Assembly: GCF_037892605.1 (NCBI RefSeq)
Contig: NZ_JBBKTU010000001.1
Span: 2,728,001-2,792,000 of the forward strand
Source: Lacibacter sp. H407
Lineage (GTDB): Bacteria; Bacteroidota; Bacteroidia; Chitinophagales; Chitinophagaceae
DNA: 64,000 bases
Reading direction: 5' to 3'
Below the pieces are notes generated by a model. It worked only from the letters and a program-made list of their open reading frames with translations. It made no database searches and had not been told where the DNA came from. Every line of letters begins with the position of its first letter. Position 1 is the stretch's first letter. Below, piece after piece: positions 1-9,746 of this stretch. A program made the position numbers and the translations under genes.

Positions 1-384
1 CAACGTTGGGCAACAGGATTATTAATTGACGGATGCAATGTGCCTGATGGTGGAATTGATTTTATGAATCGTGGTGTAATGGGTTCGGGTCATGGATGGA
101 CGATTGGCTGGGCTGTTGCATGGAATTGTAAAGCAAAATCTTATCTTAATCAAATGCCGCCGGGCTCAGCTAATTGGGTGATTGGAAGTATTGGTGAGCA
201 ACAAAAGAAAGCGATTCCCGGTTCAAACGAAACCGGCTCTATCAGCTATAATAATCAACCAATGCAGCCCGAAGGCATTTATGATTCACATGGTATTCCT
301 GTAGCCCCGGTAAGTCTTTATCTTTCTCAATTAAAAGAGAGGTTAGGCAAACAGGCATTGATCAATATAGGGTACACTGATTAA
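1..384 (+). CDS. C-terminal part of a secreted right-handed beta-helix protein (pectate-lyase-like), cut by the window edge
   Basis: The frame is open from base 1, so only the last 127 residues are visible. They match the C-terminus of the minus-strand beta-helix protein at 16853-18385: both carry a G-S-G-H-G-W motif followed by a V/A-W-N-C segment, a conserved loop with W-V-x-G, and a closing S-L-Y-x-x-Q-L-K. The two are therefore paralogues at opposite ends of the degradative locus. The fold suggests a periplasmic or surface polysaccharide lyase or hydrolase acting on a uronate-containing glycan. That is an inference from fold and neighbours (GH105 starts 50 bases downstream); the catalytic part lies outside the window. 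Confidence 0.8.
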   Translation, partial: QRWATGLLIDGCNVPDGGIDFMNRGVMGSGHGWTIGWAVAWNCKAKSYLNQMPPGSANWVIGSIGEQQKKAIPGSNETGSISYNNQPMQPEGIYDSHGIPVAPVSLYLSQLKERLGKQALINIGYTD

Positions 385-433
385 TTTCATTTGTCTGTTT
401 TTGATTTATAAATACAAACTAAACGTTCAAGGA

Positions 434-1579
434 ATGAAACATATAGCGTTGAAAAAAATAATGGCAGGTCTTGTAATTGTTTCGTTACCTGTGTTAACAA
501 TTGCACAATCAAAAACCAACATCCAAGAATTTAAAAATTGGCCTAAAGGTTCCTCTCCGCAGGAGATCGGGAAACGTGTCAGTGATCACTACATCGAAAC
601 GCCGCATACAAATTTTAATCGTCCGGTACCACCTCGTGTCATAACGTATCCTGAAACCTGTACATGGTATGGTGCTTTAACATTTGCAAAACAAACGAAC
701 GATAAAAAATTGCTTGAGCAACTGGCGCAGCGTTTTGAACCTTTGTTTGGCAGCAGAGATACATTGATTCCAAAACCTGACCACGTTGATTACACAGTGT
801 TTGGATCTGTACCATTGGAGCTGTACATGCAAACAAAAGATCAACGCTATCTCACCTTAGGAAAACATATTGCTGATAAGCAATGGGGTCCGCCGGAAGG
901 ACCAAGAGTAAAACCAGAGTCGCATTATTATTATAATAAGGGAATGACCTGGCAAACAAGGATGTGGATCGATGATATGTTTATGATCACAGCTGTACAA
1001 TCGCAAGCTTATCTTGCAACGGGTGATACTGCATATATCAACCGTGCTGCACGAGAAATGGTTCTTTATTTAGATTCTTTACAAATGCCGAACGGTCTTT
1101 TTTATCACGCACCCGATGTTCCATTCTTTTGGGGACGTGGCAATGGCTGGATGGCTGCAGGCATGAGTGAGTTGCTTCGTTCATTACCAAAAAATAATCC
1201 CAACTATAATCGAATAATGACGGGATATAAAACGATGATGACGTCGTTATTAAAATATCAGGCCGAAGATGGAATGTGGCGTCAGTTGATCGATGATCCG
1301 GCATCATGGGCAGAAACTTCCTGTACAGGAATGTTTGCATTTGCATTTATTACTGGTGTAAAGAACGGATGGCTCGATATGAAAGTTTATGCTCCTGCAG
1401 CAAGAAAGGCATGGTTGAAGTTAATCACCTACATCAATGAGAATGATGACATCACTGAAGTGTGTGAAGGAACGAATAAAAAGAATGAGCGGCAGTATTA
1501 CATTGACCGCAAACGAAACATAGGTGACCTTCATGGACAGGCACCTGTCTTGTGGTGTGCAACTGCATTGTTACGTTAA
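434..1579 (+). CDS. Unsaturated uronyl hydrolase, GH105 family
   Basis: This is a secreted (alpha/alpha)6-barrel enzyme expected to remove the 4,5-unsaturated uronic acid that polysaccharide lyases leave at the non-reducing end. Visible GH105/GH88 features are an R-M-W-I-D-D-M-F segment (Asp180/Asp181, the candidate catalytic acid), the F-F-W-G-R-G-N-G-W-M motif, and a total length of about 380 residues, usual for the family. The ATG at 434 is chosen because it starts a clean signal peptide ending T-I-A-Q; an upstream TTG at 401 would add 11 residues before it. The preceding gene ends 49 bases upstream and the next starts 32 bases downstream, so an operon is likely. Its presence implies that lyases act upstream in the pathway. 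Confidence 0.85.
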   Translation: MKHIALKKIMAGLVIVSLPVLTIAQSKTNIQEFKNWPKGSSPQEIGKRVSDHYIETPHTNFNRPVPPRVITYPETCTWYGALTFAKQTNDKKLLEQLAQRFEPLFGSRDTLIPKPDHVDYTVFGSVPLELYMQTKDQRYLTLGKHIADKQWGPPEGPRVKPESHYYYNKGMTWQTRMWIDDMFMITAVQSQAYLATGDTAYINRAAREMVLYLDSLQMPNGLFYHAPDVPFFWGRGNGWMAAGMSELLRSLPKNNPNYNRIMTGYKTMMTSLLKYQAEDGMWRQLIDDPASWAETSCTGMFAFAFITGVKNGWLDMKVYAPAARKAWLKLITYINENDDITEVCEGTNKKNERQYYIDRKRNIGDLHGQAPVLWCATALLR

Positions 1580-1611
1580 TTGCTTTTATTGAAAGATTAA
1601 AAAATCACTTT

Positions 1612-2988
1612 ATGAAATCAAGACTTTTTTTCTTTATCAGCACTTTATTTTTTTCATCTCTGCTATGTGCACAATCAAAAACGGATGGATGGATCAATCT
1701 CTTTAATGGGAAAGATCTTACCGGCTGGAAACGTTTGGCAGGTACAGCATCGTATACTGTTGAAAACGGAGTGATTGTAGGACGTACCGTGATGAATTCC
1801 CGCAACACGTTTTTAGTTACGGAAAAAGAGTATAGTGACTTTATACTCGAAGCAGAGATCTGGTTAGAAGATGAAGAAGGCAATGCCGGTATTCAAACAC
1901 GCAGCCATTTTGATCCCAAAGCGTTTAATGGTGTGGGAAGAGTGTATGGACGTCAATGTGAAATTGATCCAACACCACGCCGGTGGACCGGAGGTATCTT
2001 TGATGAAGGAAGAAGGCTGTGGTTATATCCAATGCAATTAAATCCGCAGGCACAAAATGCGTATAAAAAAGGTGAATACAATCATTACAGAGTTGAATGC
2101 ATCGGTAATGAAATGAAAACATGGGTGAATGGAATAGCTGCAGCTTACGTTGTTGATACCATTGATGCAAAAGGATTTATTGGGTTGCAGGTGCATGGCA
2201 TCAATTCAGCAGATCATGCAGGAAAGAAAGTATGTTTTAAAAATGTGCGCATCAAAACAACCGGATTGAAACCAACCCCTTTTCCAACCAATGTGTATGT
2301 TTCGAATTTTGTTCCCAATAATTTAACTGCGCATGAAAAAATGAATGGATGGCGATTGTTGTTTGATGGAAAAACAAACAATGGCTGGAGAAGTGCAAAG
2401 GGGAATACGTTCCCTGAAAAAGGATGGAAGATCAGTAACGGCACATTAGCAGTTGTTGATGCAGAAGGAAAGGAATCGACAAATGGCGGCGACATTGTTA
2501 CGAAAGATCAATATGCAGCTTTTGATCTTTCATTTGAATTTAAATTAACACCCGGCGCAAACAGCGGTGTGAAATATTTTGTAACACTTGCAGAACAAAG
2601 CAGCGGATCAGCAATAGGATTAGAATACCAGGTGCTGGACGACACTTTGCATCCGGATGCAAAATTAGGTCGTGATGGAAACAGGACGCTGGCTTCGCTG
2701 TACGATCTGATGAAGGCCGAAAAACAAAAACGCTTTCTTCGTCCCATTGGTGATTGGAATTTTGCAAGAATCATTGTCTATCCGAATGACAAGGTGGAGC
2801 ATTATTTGAATGGCATAAAGGTGCTGGAATACATCCGGGGCTCAAAGCAGTTTAAAGATCTTGTTGCCATCAGCAAATATGTTTCCTGGAAAAATTTTGG
2901 CGAAGCGCCGAAAGGACATATCCTGTTGCAAGACCATGGCAATGCTGTTATGTACAGGAGCATTAAAATAAAAGAATTAAAGTGGTAG
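1612..2988 (+). CDS. Secreted protein with two DUF1080 (3-keto-disaccharide hydrolase-type) domains
   Basis: The ATG at 1612 starts a signal peptide ending S-L-L-C-A-Q. Two jelly-roll DUF1080 domains follow. The first opens with G-W-I-N-L-F-N-G-K-D-L-T-G-W (about residues 23-215) and the second with G-W-R-L-L-F-D-G-K-T-N-N-G-W (about 245-455). The family has been linked to cleavage or hydration of 3-keto glycosides made by Gfo/Idh/MocA dehydrogenases, and such an oxidoreductase is the next gene downstream. A carbohydrate-binding role for one of the two domains is an alternative. The tandem arrangement is seen directly; the 3-keto role is inferred from the family and the neighbour. Confidence 0.82.
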   Translation: MKSRLFFFISTLFFSSLLCAQSKTDGWINLFNGKDLTGWKRLAGTASYTVENGVIVGRTVMNSRNTFLVTEKEYSDFILEAEIWLEDEEGNAGIQTRSHFDPKAFNGVGRVYGRQCEIDPTPRRWTGGIFDEGRRLWLYPMQLNPQAQNAYKKGEYNHYRVECIGNEMKTWVNGIAAAYVVDTIDAKGFIGLQVHGINSADHAGKKVCFKNVRIKTTGLKPTPFPTNVYVSNFVPNNLTAHEKMNGWRLLFDGKTNNGWRSAKGNTFPEKGWKISNGTLAVVDAEGKESTNGGDIVTKDQYAAFDLSFEFKLTPGANSGVKYFVTLAEQSSGSAIGLEYQVLDDTLHPDAKLGRDGNRTLASLYDLMKAEKQKRFLRPIGDWNFARIIVYPNDKVEHYLNGIKVLEYIRGSKQFKDLVAISKYVSWKNFGEAPKGHILLQDHGNAVMYRSIKIKELKW

Positions 2989-3078
2989 AAATGAGATGAC
3001 TAAAAAATATGACCCTGTTTACTTAGAAAAGTAAGAAGCATCAGTTTGAATTATACATTTAAAAATAAATAAACGATT

Positions 3079-4437
3079 ATGTCTCTATCTCGTCGCCATT
3101 TTATCAAGCAATCTGCGAAAGCATCAGCAGCAGTATATGCTGCAACATTTGGTTTCAGTGCTAAAAGTTATGGAAATATCATTGGGGCAAACGATCGGGT
3201 TCGTTTAGGTGTGGTAGGTTATTCCGATCGTTTTCGCCAGGCGTTATTTCCTTCTTTTTTAAATCATTACAAAGAATTGAATTTCGATATTGTTGCAGTA
3301 AGTGATCTGTGGAAGTTGCGCAGGGAAGAAGGACAAAGTTTTCTGAAAGAAAAATTGGGACATGATGTGCAGACTTGTGTGAATAATGATGAACTCTATC
3401 GCATCAAAGATCTTGATGGAGTGATCGTAAGCACCGCCGATTTTCAACATGCACTGCATGCCATTGAAGCAGTGAAAGCCGGTAAAGATGCCTATGTTGA
3501 AAAACCATTTGCTGAAACAATGGAAGACAACAGGAATGCTTTAAAGATCATCAAGGCCAGCAACAGAATTATACAGGTAGGTTCGCAACGCCGCAGTGGT
3601 GGAAATTATACTGCAGCCGCAGAGTTTATAAAGTCAGGGAATTTTGGGCCAATCACTATGGTTGAATTAACATGGAATGTAAATCAACCCGGCCGTTGGA
3701 GACGACCTGCATTGGTTGCAAAATGTAAACAGGAAGATACCGATTGGAAACGCTTTTTAATGAACCGCCCGTTTGAAAAATGGGATCCAAGAAAATATTT
3801 AGAATATCGTTTATTCTGGCCTTATTCATCGGGTATGCCCGGTCAATGGATGAGTCATCAAATTGATACGGTGCATTGGTTTAGCGGATTAAAACATCCA
3901 CGCAGTGTAGTTGCCAATGGTGGAATTTATATGTGGAAGGATGGACGAAGAAACTGGGATACAACGACTGCTGTTTTTGATTATGGTCCGCAGAACGATC
4001 TTACAACAGGTTTCCAGGTAACCTTTGGTTCACGTATGCATAATGGTGATGAAAAGCCAGCTGAAATCTACTATGCAAATGGAGGTGAATTAAATCTGAA
4101 TACAAATACAATTTCACCGAAAGGAGGGCTTCAGCAAAATCATGCAAGGGCAATGGATATGAAACCCAACCTTCTTCCTGAAATGAAATTGACGGATTTG
4201 GAAGAGAAAGTTGTTGCATCGGCCAACACAGGTGCAGACCGATTAACAAGTAATCACATGCGCAATTTTATGGAATGTATGCGAAGCCGTAAGCAACCAA
4301 ATGCTCCGGTTGAAGCAGGCTATTATCATTCCATTGCAACGATCATGACGAATGCTGCAGTAAGAACAGGTGCCAAAGTAACCTTTGATGAAAAGACACA
4401 GGAAGTAATGGCCAATGGAAAAGTATTTAAATATTAA
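3079..4437 (+). CDS. Tat-exported Gfo/Idh/MocA-family oxidoreductase
   Basis: The N-terminus S-R-R-H-F-I-K followed by an alanine-rich stretch is a twin-arginine signal, so the protein is probably exported already folded with bound NAD(P). The Rossmann region near residue 40 reads G-V-V-G-Y-S-D-R, so the last glycine of the usual G-x-G-x-x-G is absent. The family E-K-P motif is present (Lys142 in Y-V-E-K-P-F-A). Length, 452 residues, is normal for exported MocA or GH109-like proteins. Paired with the double DUF1080 protein it could oxidise a sugar at C3 before elimination. An NAD-dependent glycosidase of GH109 type is an alternative. Confidence 0.82.
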   Translation: MSLSRRHFIKQSAKASAAVYAATFGFSAKSYGNIIGANDRVRLGVVGYSDRFRQALFPSFLNHYKELNFDIVAVSDLWKLRREEGQSFLKEKLGHDVQTCVNNDELYRIKDLDGVIVSTADFQHALHAIEAVKAGKDAYVEKPFAETMEDNRNALKIIKASNRIIQVGSQRRSGGNYTAAAEFIKSGNFGPITMVELTWNVNQPGRWRRPALVAKCKQEDTDWKRFLMNRPFEKWDPRKYLEYRLFWPYSSGMPGQWMSHQIDTVHWFSGLKHPRSVVANGGIYMWKDGRRNWDTTTAVFDYGPQNDLTTGFQVTFGSRMHNGDEKPAEIYYANGGELNLNTNTISPKGGLQQNHARAMDMKPNLLPEMKLTDLEEKVVASANTGADRLTSNHMRNFMECMRSRKQPNAPVEAGYYHSIATIMTNAAVRTGAKVTFDEKTQEVMANGKVFKY

Positions 4438-4633
4438 TTCTCAGAAGTATTTATTCATATTGATGGAAGTTATTTTAAGAGGTACATGTGCAGAGCGGTT
4501 GTAAGATTTTATGTTAGAATTATGATGAGTATAGGTGTGCCTTGTAATCGTTCCAATTTTCAATTGAACAGAGTCGATAAATGTTTTTCATAGTTGAGTT
4601 AATTATTCACCATTTAGATATAAAAAAAAACAG

Positions 4634-6148
4634 ATGAAAAAAATAGTTCTGCTGTCAATCGCAATTGTTTGCTTAATAATGAGTTTGAAGGCAGACGTAA
4701 AGCCAAATTCATTATTCAGTGACAATATGATATTGCAACGTGAAGTTGTACTATCTGTATGGGGTACTGCAAACGAAGGAGAAAAAATCTCTCTTGAGTT
4801 TTGCGGTCAAAAAGTAAATACAGTTGCAAAGGATGGAAAGTGGGAGGTTGCACTTCAGCCACTACAGCCCGGTGGCCCCTTTACAATGATCATTCAGGGG
4901 AACAATAAGATTGAAATAAAAAACGTGTTGGTTGGCGATGTATGGGTTTTAAGCGGACAATCAAACATGGAACGACAACTTGGACTTCGTCGTGGGCAAA
5001 AACCAATTGTGAATTGGGTGGAAGAGGCGGCCTTTGCTAATTTTCCGCAAATCAGACAATTCTATGTAGAAAGAAACTCCACCGAGAATCCGGTGGATGA
5101 TGTGAACTCGAAATGGGTGATTTGTGATCCGCAAACGGTCATTGATTTTTCAGCAGTGGGATTTTTCTTTGCACGTGAAATTCATCAAAATTTATCTGTG
5201 CCCATTGGTTTATTATTTTCTTCGGTAGGTGGTACTGCTATCGACAAATGGACATCACGTGAAACACAACAGCAACATCCTGTGTTAAAAAAAGGTGTGG
5301 ATGCTTTTTATAAATCTGTAAAAAACTTTGATGCAGATTTAGCAAAGTTTAAAAAAGATTCAACTTCATTGTTGCAAAAATGGAAAGAGGAAACAAAAAT
5401 TGCAGAGCTGAACAAAACAGCTTTACCCCGTAAACCTCAAACCCCTGTTCATCCCTATCTCAGTGGACGAAATGGTGGTCATTACAATGCCATGATAGCT
5501 CCTCTGCTTCCTTATAAAATCAAAGGTATTGTTTGGTATCAGGGAGAGGCAGACCGTAATCGGGCAGATTTATACCGCATCATGTTCCCGTTGATGATTT
5601 CAGAATGGCGGAAAGGTTGGGGTTCTGAAAAACTGCCTTTTCTTTTTGTACAGATTGCTCCAAAATTTGATTACACACCCGAAATTAGAGAGGCCCAAAT
5701 GCTGACGTTTAAAGAAGTGCCCTATACATCGATGGCTGTTTTAGCAGATTGTGGTGATTCGTTAGACAGCCATCCTGCACTAAAGCAACCGGTGGGTCAT
5801 CGGTTGGCATTGGGTGCAAAAGCCATTGCTTACGGTCAGCAAATAACCTACTCCGGCCCAATTTATAAATCAATGAAAGTGGTGGGTAATACCATTGAAG
5901 TTGATTTCGATTTTACAGGAAAAGGATTGGAAGCAAGAGACGGTGAATTGCGAGATTTTGAAATTGCAGGCGCCGATAAAAAATACGTTCCTGCAAAAGC
6001 TGTTATTAAAGGAGACAAAGTTATTGTTTCGGCCATAGGTATTGAACATCCAACCGCTGTGCGTATGGGTTGGTTCAATTATCCTCACATCAATCTTTTT
6101 AATAAAGATGGACTTCCGGCATCATCGTTTCGATCAGAGTTTAACTGA
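4634..6148 (+). CDS. Sialate O-acetylesterase-type SGNH esterase
   Basis: This secreted carbohydrate esterase is expected to remove acetyl groups from the target glycan. Block I carries the nucleophile in G-Q-S-N-M (Ser110), a W-Y-Q-G-E-A-D motif is present, and the distal D-S-H (Asp378/His380) completes the catalytic set. An N-terminal beta domain (V-K-P-N-S-L-F-S-D-N-M-I-L-Q) is typical of bacterial SASA-family proteins of about 500 residues. In environmental Bacteroidota such proteins act on many acetylated plant and algal glycans, so true sialic acid specificity should not be assumed. The sulfatases and GH29 nearby fit deacetylation before exo-enzyme action. Confidence 0.87.
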   Translation: MKKIVLLSIAIVCLIMSLKADVKPNSLFSDNMILQREVVLSVWGTANEGEKISLEFCGQKVNTVAKDGKWEVALQPLQPGGPFTMIIQGNNKIEIKNVLVGDVWVLSGQSNMERQLGLRRGQKPIVNWVEEAAFANFPQIRQFYVERNSTENPVDDVNSKWVICDPQTVIDFSAVGFFFAREIHQNLSVPIGLLFSSVGGTAIDKWTSRETQQQHPVLKKGVDAFYKSVKNFDADLAKFKKDSTSLLQKWKEETKIAELNKTALPRKPQTPVHPYLSGRNGGHYNAMIAPLLPYKIKGIVWYQGEADRNRADLYRIMFPLMISEWRKGWGSEKLPFLFVQIAPKFDYTPEIREAQMLTFKEVPYTSMAVLADCGDSLDSHPALKQPVGHRLALGAKAIAYGQQITYSGPIYKSMKVVGNTIEVDFDFTGKGLEARDGELRDFEIAGADKKYVPAKAVIKGDKVIVSAIGIEHPTAVRMGWFNYPHINLFNKDGLPASSFRSEFN

Positions 6149-6166
6149 TAGTAAGTTGTAAAATTT

Positions 6167-6262
6167 ATGAGAAAAATTTTCATATTATTCGCCATCGGGA
6201 GCGTGTTAAGTTCAACGCTTTCTGCACAAAACAATATTAGTACATTTTCATCCGGCTGGTAA
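6167..6262 (+). pseudogene. Stub of a secreted protein: signal peptide followed by an early stop
   Basis: A 31-codon reading frame starts 18 bases after the esterase stop. It is a complete signal peptide (M-R-K-I-F-I-L-F, hydrophobic core, cleavage end L-S-A-Q) followed by about 10 residues and TAA. The fucosidase gene begins 29 bases later with its own signal peptide. This looks like the remaining 5' end of a deleted exported enzyme. A functional micropeptide is possible but nothing supports it. Confidence 0.5.
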
Positions 6263-6291
6263 TAATTTCAATTACATATCAAAACGTCATT

Positions 6292-7809
6292 ATGTTAAGA
6301 AAAAATGTAACCGTATTTTCTGTTTATACGCTAATGATACTGGTAACAGTGAGTAACAACTTGTCGGCTCAAAACACAAAGCGTGATGGAGTTAAAGAAG
6401 AACACTCACAAATAGGAATTGAGAGACAAGAAGGAAAAGAACACACGCTGCATCCCGATGCACAATGGTTTCCGGATGCAGGGTTGGGTTTGTTTATTCA
6501 TTGGGGAATTTCATCGGTTCGTGCCATGAACATTTCGTGGCCTATGATACCGGGACGCCCGTTGGGTGTTACCCGCATCGACAATCAGGATGAACGCAAT
6601 CGGATAATTCGTGACATGGATTATAATTTGAATGGGAAAAAACCGGAGATTACTCCCCTGGAATATTGGGAAATGGCTAAGGATTTTAATCCTGATGAAT
6701 ACAATCCGGAACTATGGATAAAAAAAGCTAAAGAGGCCGGGTTCACCTATGTTGTTTTAACTACCAAACATCACGAAGGCTTTGCGTTATGGCCCAGCGC
6801 ATACGGAAGTTTCAGCACCAAAAATTATATGGGAGGCAAAGATTTAGTTCGTCCTTTTGTAGAAGCTTGTCGTAAAGAAGGTTTGAAAGTAGGTTTGTAC
6901 TATACCGGTCCGGATTGGTATTTCGATAAAGATTATATGAATTTTATGTATCACCGGGTAAAAAGTTTAAATCCTGAGTTTCCCTCGTTGGGGACCGATT
7001 TGAAACCCCGTACCAATATCATCAATCCCGATGATGAAAAAAAACATCATGCTTTATATGCCCGGATGGTCAAAGGACAGGTAGAAGAGTTGCTGACCAA
7101 CTACGGAAAAATAGATTTGATCTGGTTCGATGGAAAACCGGGAATTCCGAATGCTGATAAGGTGATTACGCAGGAACGCATCAGGGAACTGCAGCCCGGT
7201 ATTCTGATAAACCCACGAATGCATGGTAAGGGTGATTTTATTACCTACGAACGGCGTTTGCCCGAGAGTAGGCCGCAAGATATAAGCTGGGCAGAGTTCT
7301 GCAATCCATGGAATGGAAACTGGGTATATGTGGAACGACCGTATAAAGCATTAGGATCTGTACTCAGCGAATTGGTTAAGTGCAGAGCGTGGGGTATCAA
7401 CTACCTTTTAGGTTTTGGTCCAATGGGTAATGGCAGTCTGGCGCCCGAAGCTTACAGTAATATGCAGAAACTTGCTGAGTGGATGAAGTTGAATAAGGAT
7501 GCTGTTTATAATGTTCGTCCGTTACCTGCTACAGAAAATGCGTCAGTACTGGCATCGGTTCAGGGAAACAAACGCTATTTATACCTCGTGCCAACTTTTA
7601 AAGACAATCGTTCCAACGACAAAGACCTTCTTCCTAATGAAGATGTAGTTGTAACACTCACCGGAATAACAAAACCACGTAAGGTGGTGTTTCAATCCAA
7701 TGGGAAAAAAATGAAATTCCAATTCTCCAAAGAAAAATCGGAGATGACTATTGCAATACCGGCAACACAAAGAAGTAATCTGGTGGATGTAATTGCCGTA
7801 TATCTGTAG
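6292..7809 (+). CDS. Alpha-L-fucosidase, GH29 family
   Basis: Recognisable GH29 features are W-F-P-D-A-G-L-G-L-F-I-H-W-G near residue 62, the V-L-T-T-K-H-H-E-G-F segment, and the nucleophile motif L-I-W-F-D-G with Asp280 as candidate catalytic base. The 505 residues include a signal peptide ending L-S-A-Q and a C-terminal beta domain. It would release alpha-linked L-fucose, or related deoxy- or galacto-configured sugars, in the periplasm. The gene lies in the same plus-strand run as the esterases and sulfatases, so the polymer may carry fucosyl branches. Linkage specificity cannot be read from the sequence. Confidence 0.88.
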   Translation: MLRKNVTVFSVYTLMILVTVSNNLSAQNTKRDGVKEEHSQIGIERQEGKEHTLHPDAQWFPDAGLGLFIHWGISSVRAMNISWPMIPGRPLGVTRIDNQDERNRIIRDMDYNLNGKKPEITPLEYWEMAKDFNPDEYNPELWIKKAKEAGFTYVVLTTKHHEGFALWPSAYGSFSTKNYMGGKDLVRPFVEACRKEGLKVGLYYTGPDWYFDKDYMNFMYHRVKSLNPEFPSLGTDLKPRTNIINPDDEKKHHALYARMVKGQVEELLTNYGKIDLIWFDGKPGIPNADKVITQERIRELQPGILINPRMHGKGDFITYERRLPESRPQDISWAEFCNPWNGNWVYVERPYKALGSVLSELVKCRAWGINYLLGFGPMGNGSLAPEAYSNMQKLAEWMKLNKDAVYNVRPLPATENASVLASVQGNKRYLYLVPTFKDNRSNDKDLLPNEDVVVTLTGITKPRKVVFQSNGKKMKFQFSKEKSEMTIAIPATQRSNLVDVIAVYL

Positions 7810-7851
7810 AAAACATTTCGAACGATGATGATAATTTGGTAAATTATATTT

Positions 7852-9561
7852 ATGTGTAAAGAAGTTTTATATCGCTCTCTTGTTTCTGCTGATTTCAGAT
7901 ATGGTTTTTATACTATAAAACACATTCTCTCATTTTTCTTCTTATTTACAAGTGTATTGTCTATTGCAAATGCACAGCCGAAAAGCACAGTTGAAAATGT
8001 GGTGATCACATCAACGCAAAATAAAACCAGTGTGCAAACAAATGAAAAAGGGGAATTACTGATTAATGTTTCACCAAAAGATGTTGCTAGATTTAAAACG
8101 AATGGATTGGTGCGCTATAGTGATTTCGGTGCTAAGGGCGATGGAAAAGCAGACGACATCGATGCTATTGCTGCAACACATGCCTACGCCAATCAGCATA
8201 ACCTTCCTGTAAAAGCAGATGATGGATACACCTATTTTATTGGTGGAAAAAACCGTACAGCAGTTGTTCAAACAAATACAGATTTCGGTAAAGCAGCTTT
8301 TATCATTGATGATACCAATGTTGAAAACCGGGAAGCACATATCTTTCTCATTGGTTCGATGAAGCAACCGTTCAAGCTCAAAGGCATTTCATCACTTAAA
8401 AAAAATCAAACGAAAATTGATGCGTCATTGCCCGGCACTTGTTTGATAACTGTTACCGATACAAACGTAAAACGTTATATCCGTTTTGGAGCGAATCAAA
8501 ACAATGGTTCTTCACAAACAGATATTTTCATGGTGGATAAAAACGGGAACGTTGATATGAATGCCCCGATCATTTGGGATTTTGAAAAAATTACTGACAT
8601 TACAGCTCTTCCCATTGATGAGACAACGTTGACCATTTCAGGTGGACGTTTCACTACAATAGCCAACAGAGCAGAATCGAAATACACGTATTACAGCCGG
8701 GGCATTATCATCAAACGTTCCAATGTAATTCTATCAGGGCTTGAACATCGTGTTACAGGTGAGGGAGATCAGGGAGCGCCTTATGCCGGCTTTATTACTA
8801 TCAGAGATTGTTCGAATGTAAGGGTGCAGAACACGCTGCTCACCGGACATAAAGTGTATCAAACAATTGGTAACGCAGGCGTTCCGGTTTCTATGGGCAG
8901 CTATGACCTTTCTCCATCCAGAGCGTTGAATGTTTCAATCGTAAACTGTCGCCAAACAAACGATATCAACGATAACAAGTACTGGGGAATCATGGGCTCC
9001 AATTTCTGTAAAAATATTTTGTACGACAGTTGTACATTTTCCCGATTTGATGCACATCAAGGCGTTGCAAATGCAACTATCCGCAACTCTACATTAGGGC
9101 ATCAGGGAATCAATGCAATTGGCAGCGGAAAGTTTATCGTGGAGAACTCCACCGTCTACAGCAGAAGCTTCGTCAATCTACGCAACGATTACGGTAGTAC
9201 GTGGCAGGGAGAGCTCATCATTCGCAACTGTGTTTTCGTTCCTGCCGGCGGCAAAACTTCCAGTGCCAGTTTGATCAGCGGATCGTATTCTGGTCAGCAT
9301 GATTTCGGTTACACCTGTTATATGCCGGAACGAATTACAATTGAAAACTTGCGAATCGACGACTCGAAACATCCGGCAGATTATCAAGGACCTGCTATTT
9401 TTTCAAATTTCAATCCTAAGATGAAAGATGATTCGTGTCAGGAGAAGTTTCCTTATGTAAAAACGAAGGAAGTTGTACTGAGAAACGTGACGACTATAAG
9501 CGGCAAAACGCTGCGGATTAGCGATAACATGTATATGTTCAGGGACGTGAAAATAAGATGA
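7852..9561 (+). CDS. Secreted right-handed beta-helix protein, pectate-lyase-3 superfamily
   Basis: After a signal peptide ending S-I-A-N-A-Q comes the segment Y-S-D-F-G-A-K-G-D-G-K-A-D-D, the hallmark opening of pectate_lyase_3/GH28-like beta-helices, then many short parallel-helix repeats through residue 569. It differs from the beta-helix family at both ends of the locus because it lacks their G-S-G-H-G-W motif. Probable role: periplasmic or outer-membrane depolymerase, either lyase or hydrolase. Active-site residues cannot be assigned by eye. The ATG at 7852 puts about 20 residues before the hydrophobic core, and no closer in-frame ATG was found. Confidence 0.75.
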   Translation: MCKEVLYRSLVSADFRYGFYTIKHILSFFFLFTSVLSIANAQPKSTVENVVITSTQNKTSVQTNEKGELLINVSPKDVARFKTNGLVRYSDFGAKGDGKADDIDAIAATHAYANQHNLPVKADDGYTYFIGGKNRTAVVQTNTDFGKAAFIIDDTNVENREAHIFLIGSMKQPFKLKGISSLKKNQTKIDASLPGTCLITVTDTNVKRYIRFGANQNNGSSQTDIFMVDKNGNVDMNAPIIWDFEKITDITALPIDETTLTISGGRFTTIANRAESKYTYYSRGIIIKRSNVILSGLEHRVTGEGDQGAPYAGFITIRDCSNVRVQNTLLTGHKVYQTIGNAGVPVSMGSYDLSPSRALNVSIVNCRQTNDINDNKYWGIMGSNFCKNILYDSCTFSRFDAHQGVANATIRNSTLGHQGINAIGSGKFIVENSTVYSRSFVNLRNDYGSTWQGELIIRNCVFVPAGGKTSSASLISGSYSGQHDFGYTCYMPERITIENLRIDDSKHPADYQGPAIFSNFNPKMKDDSCQEKFPYVKTKEVVLRNVTTISGKTLRISDNMYMFRDVKIR

Positions 9562-9746
9562 GCATTTGGTTGTTACTCGTGAAATATAATATAGTCAAAC
9601 ACAGCGTATATAACAGATGATTGGAAATATGCATTTACCAAAGAAAAGGTATTGGAGTGAATACCAAAATGAAAGCATGGCTTCGGGAGAAGAGAAGTGC
9701 ATGTTATGAATGCTGAAACTTGAATACCATTTAAATAAATCTAAAC

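Noticed and set aside
9600-9746. Short frames between the beta-helix and SGNH genes
   Set aside because: No signal peptide, ribosome site or similarity to neighbours; treated as spacer.
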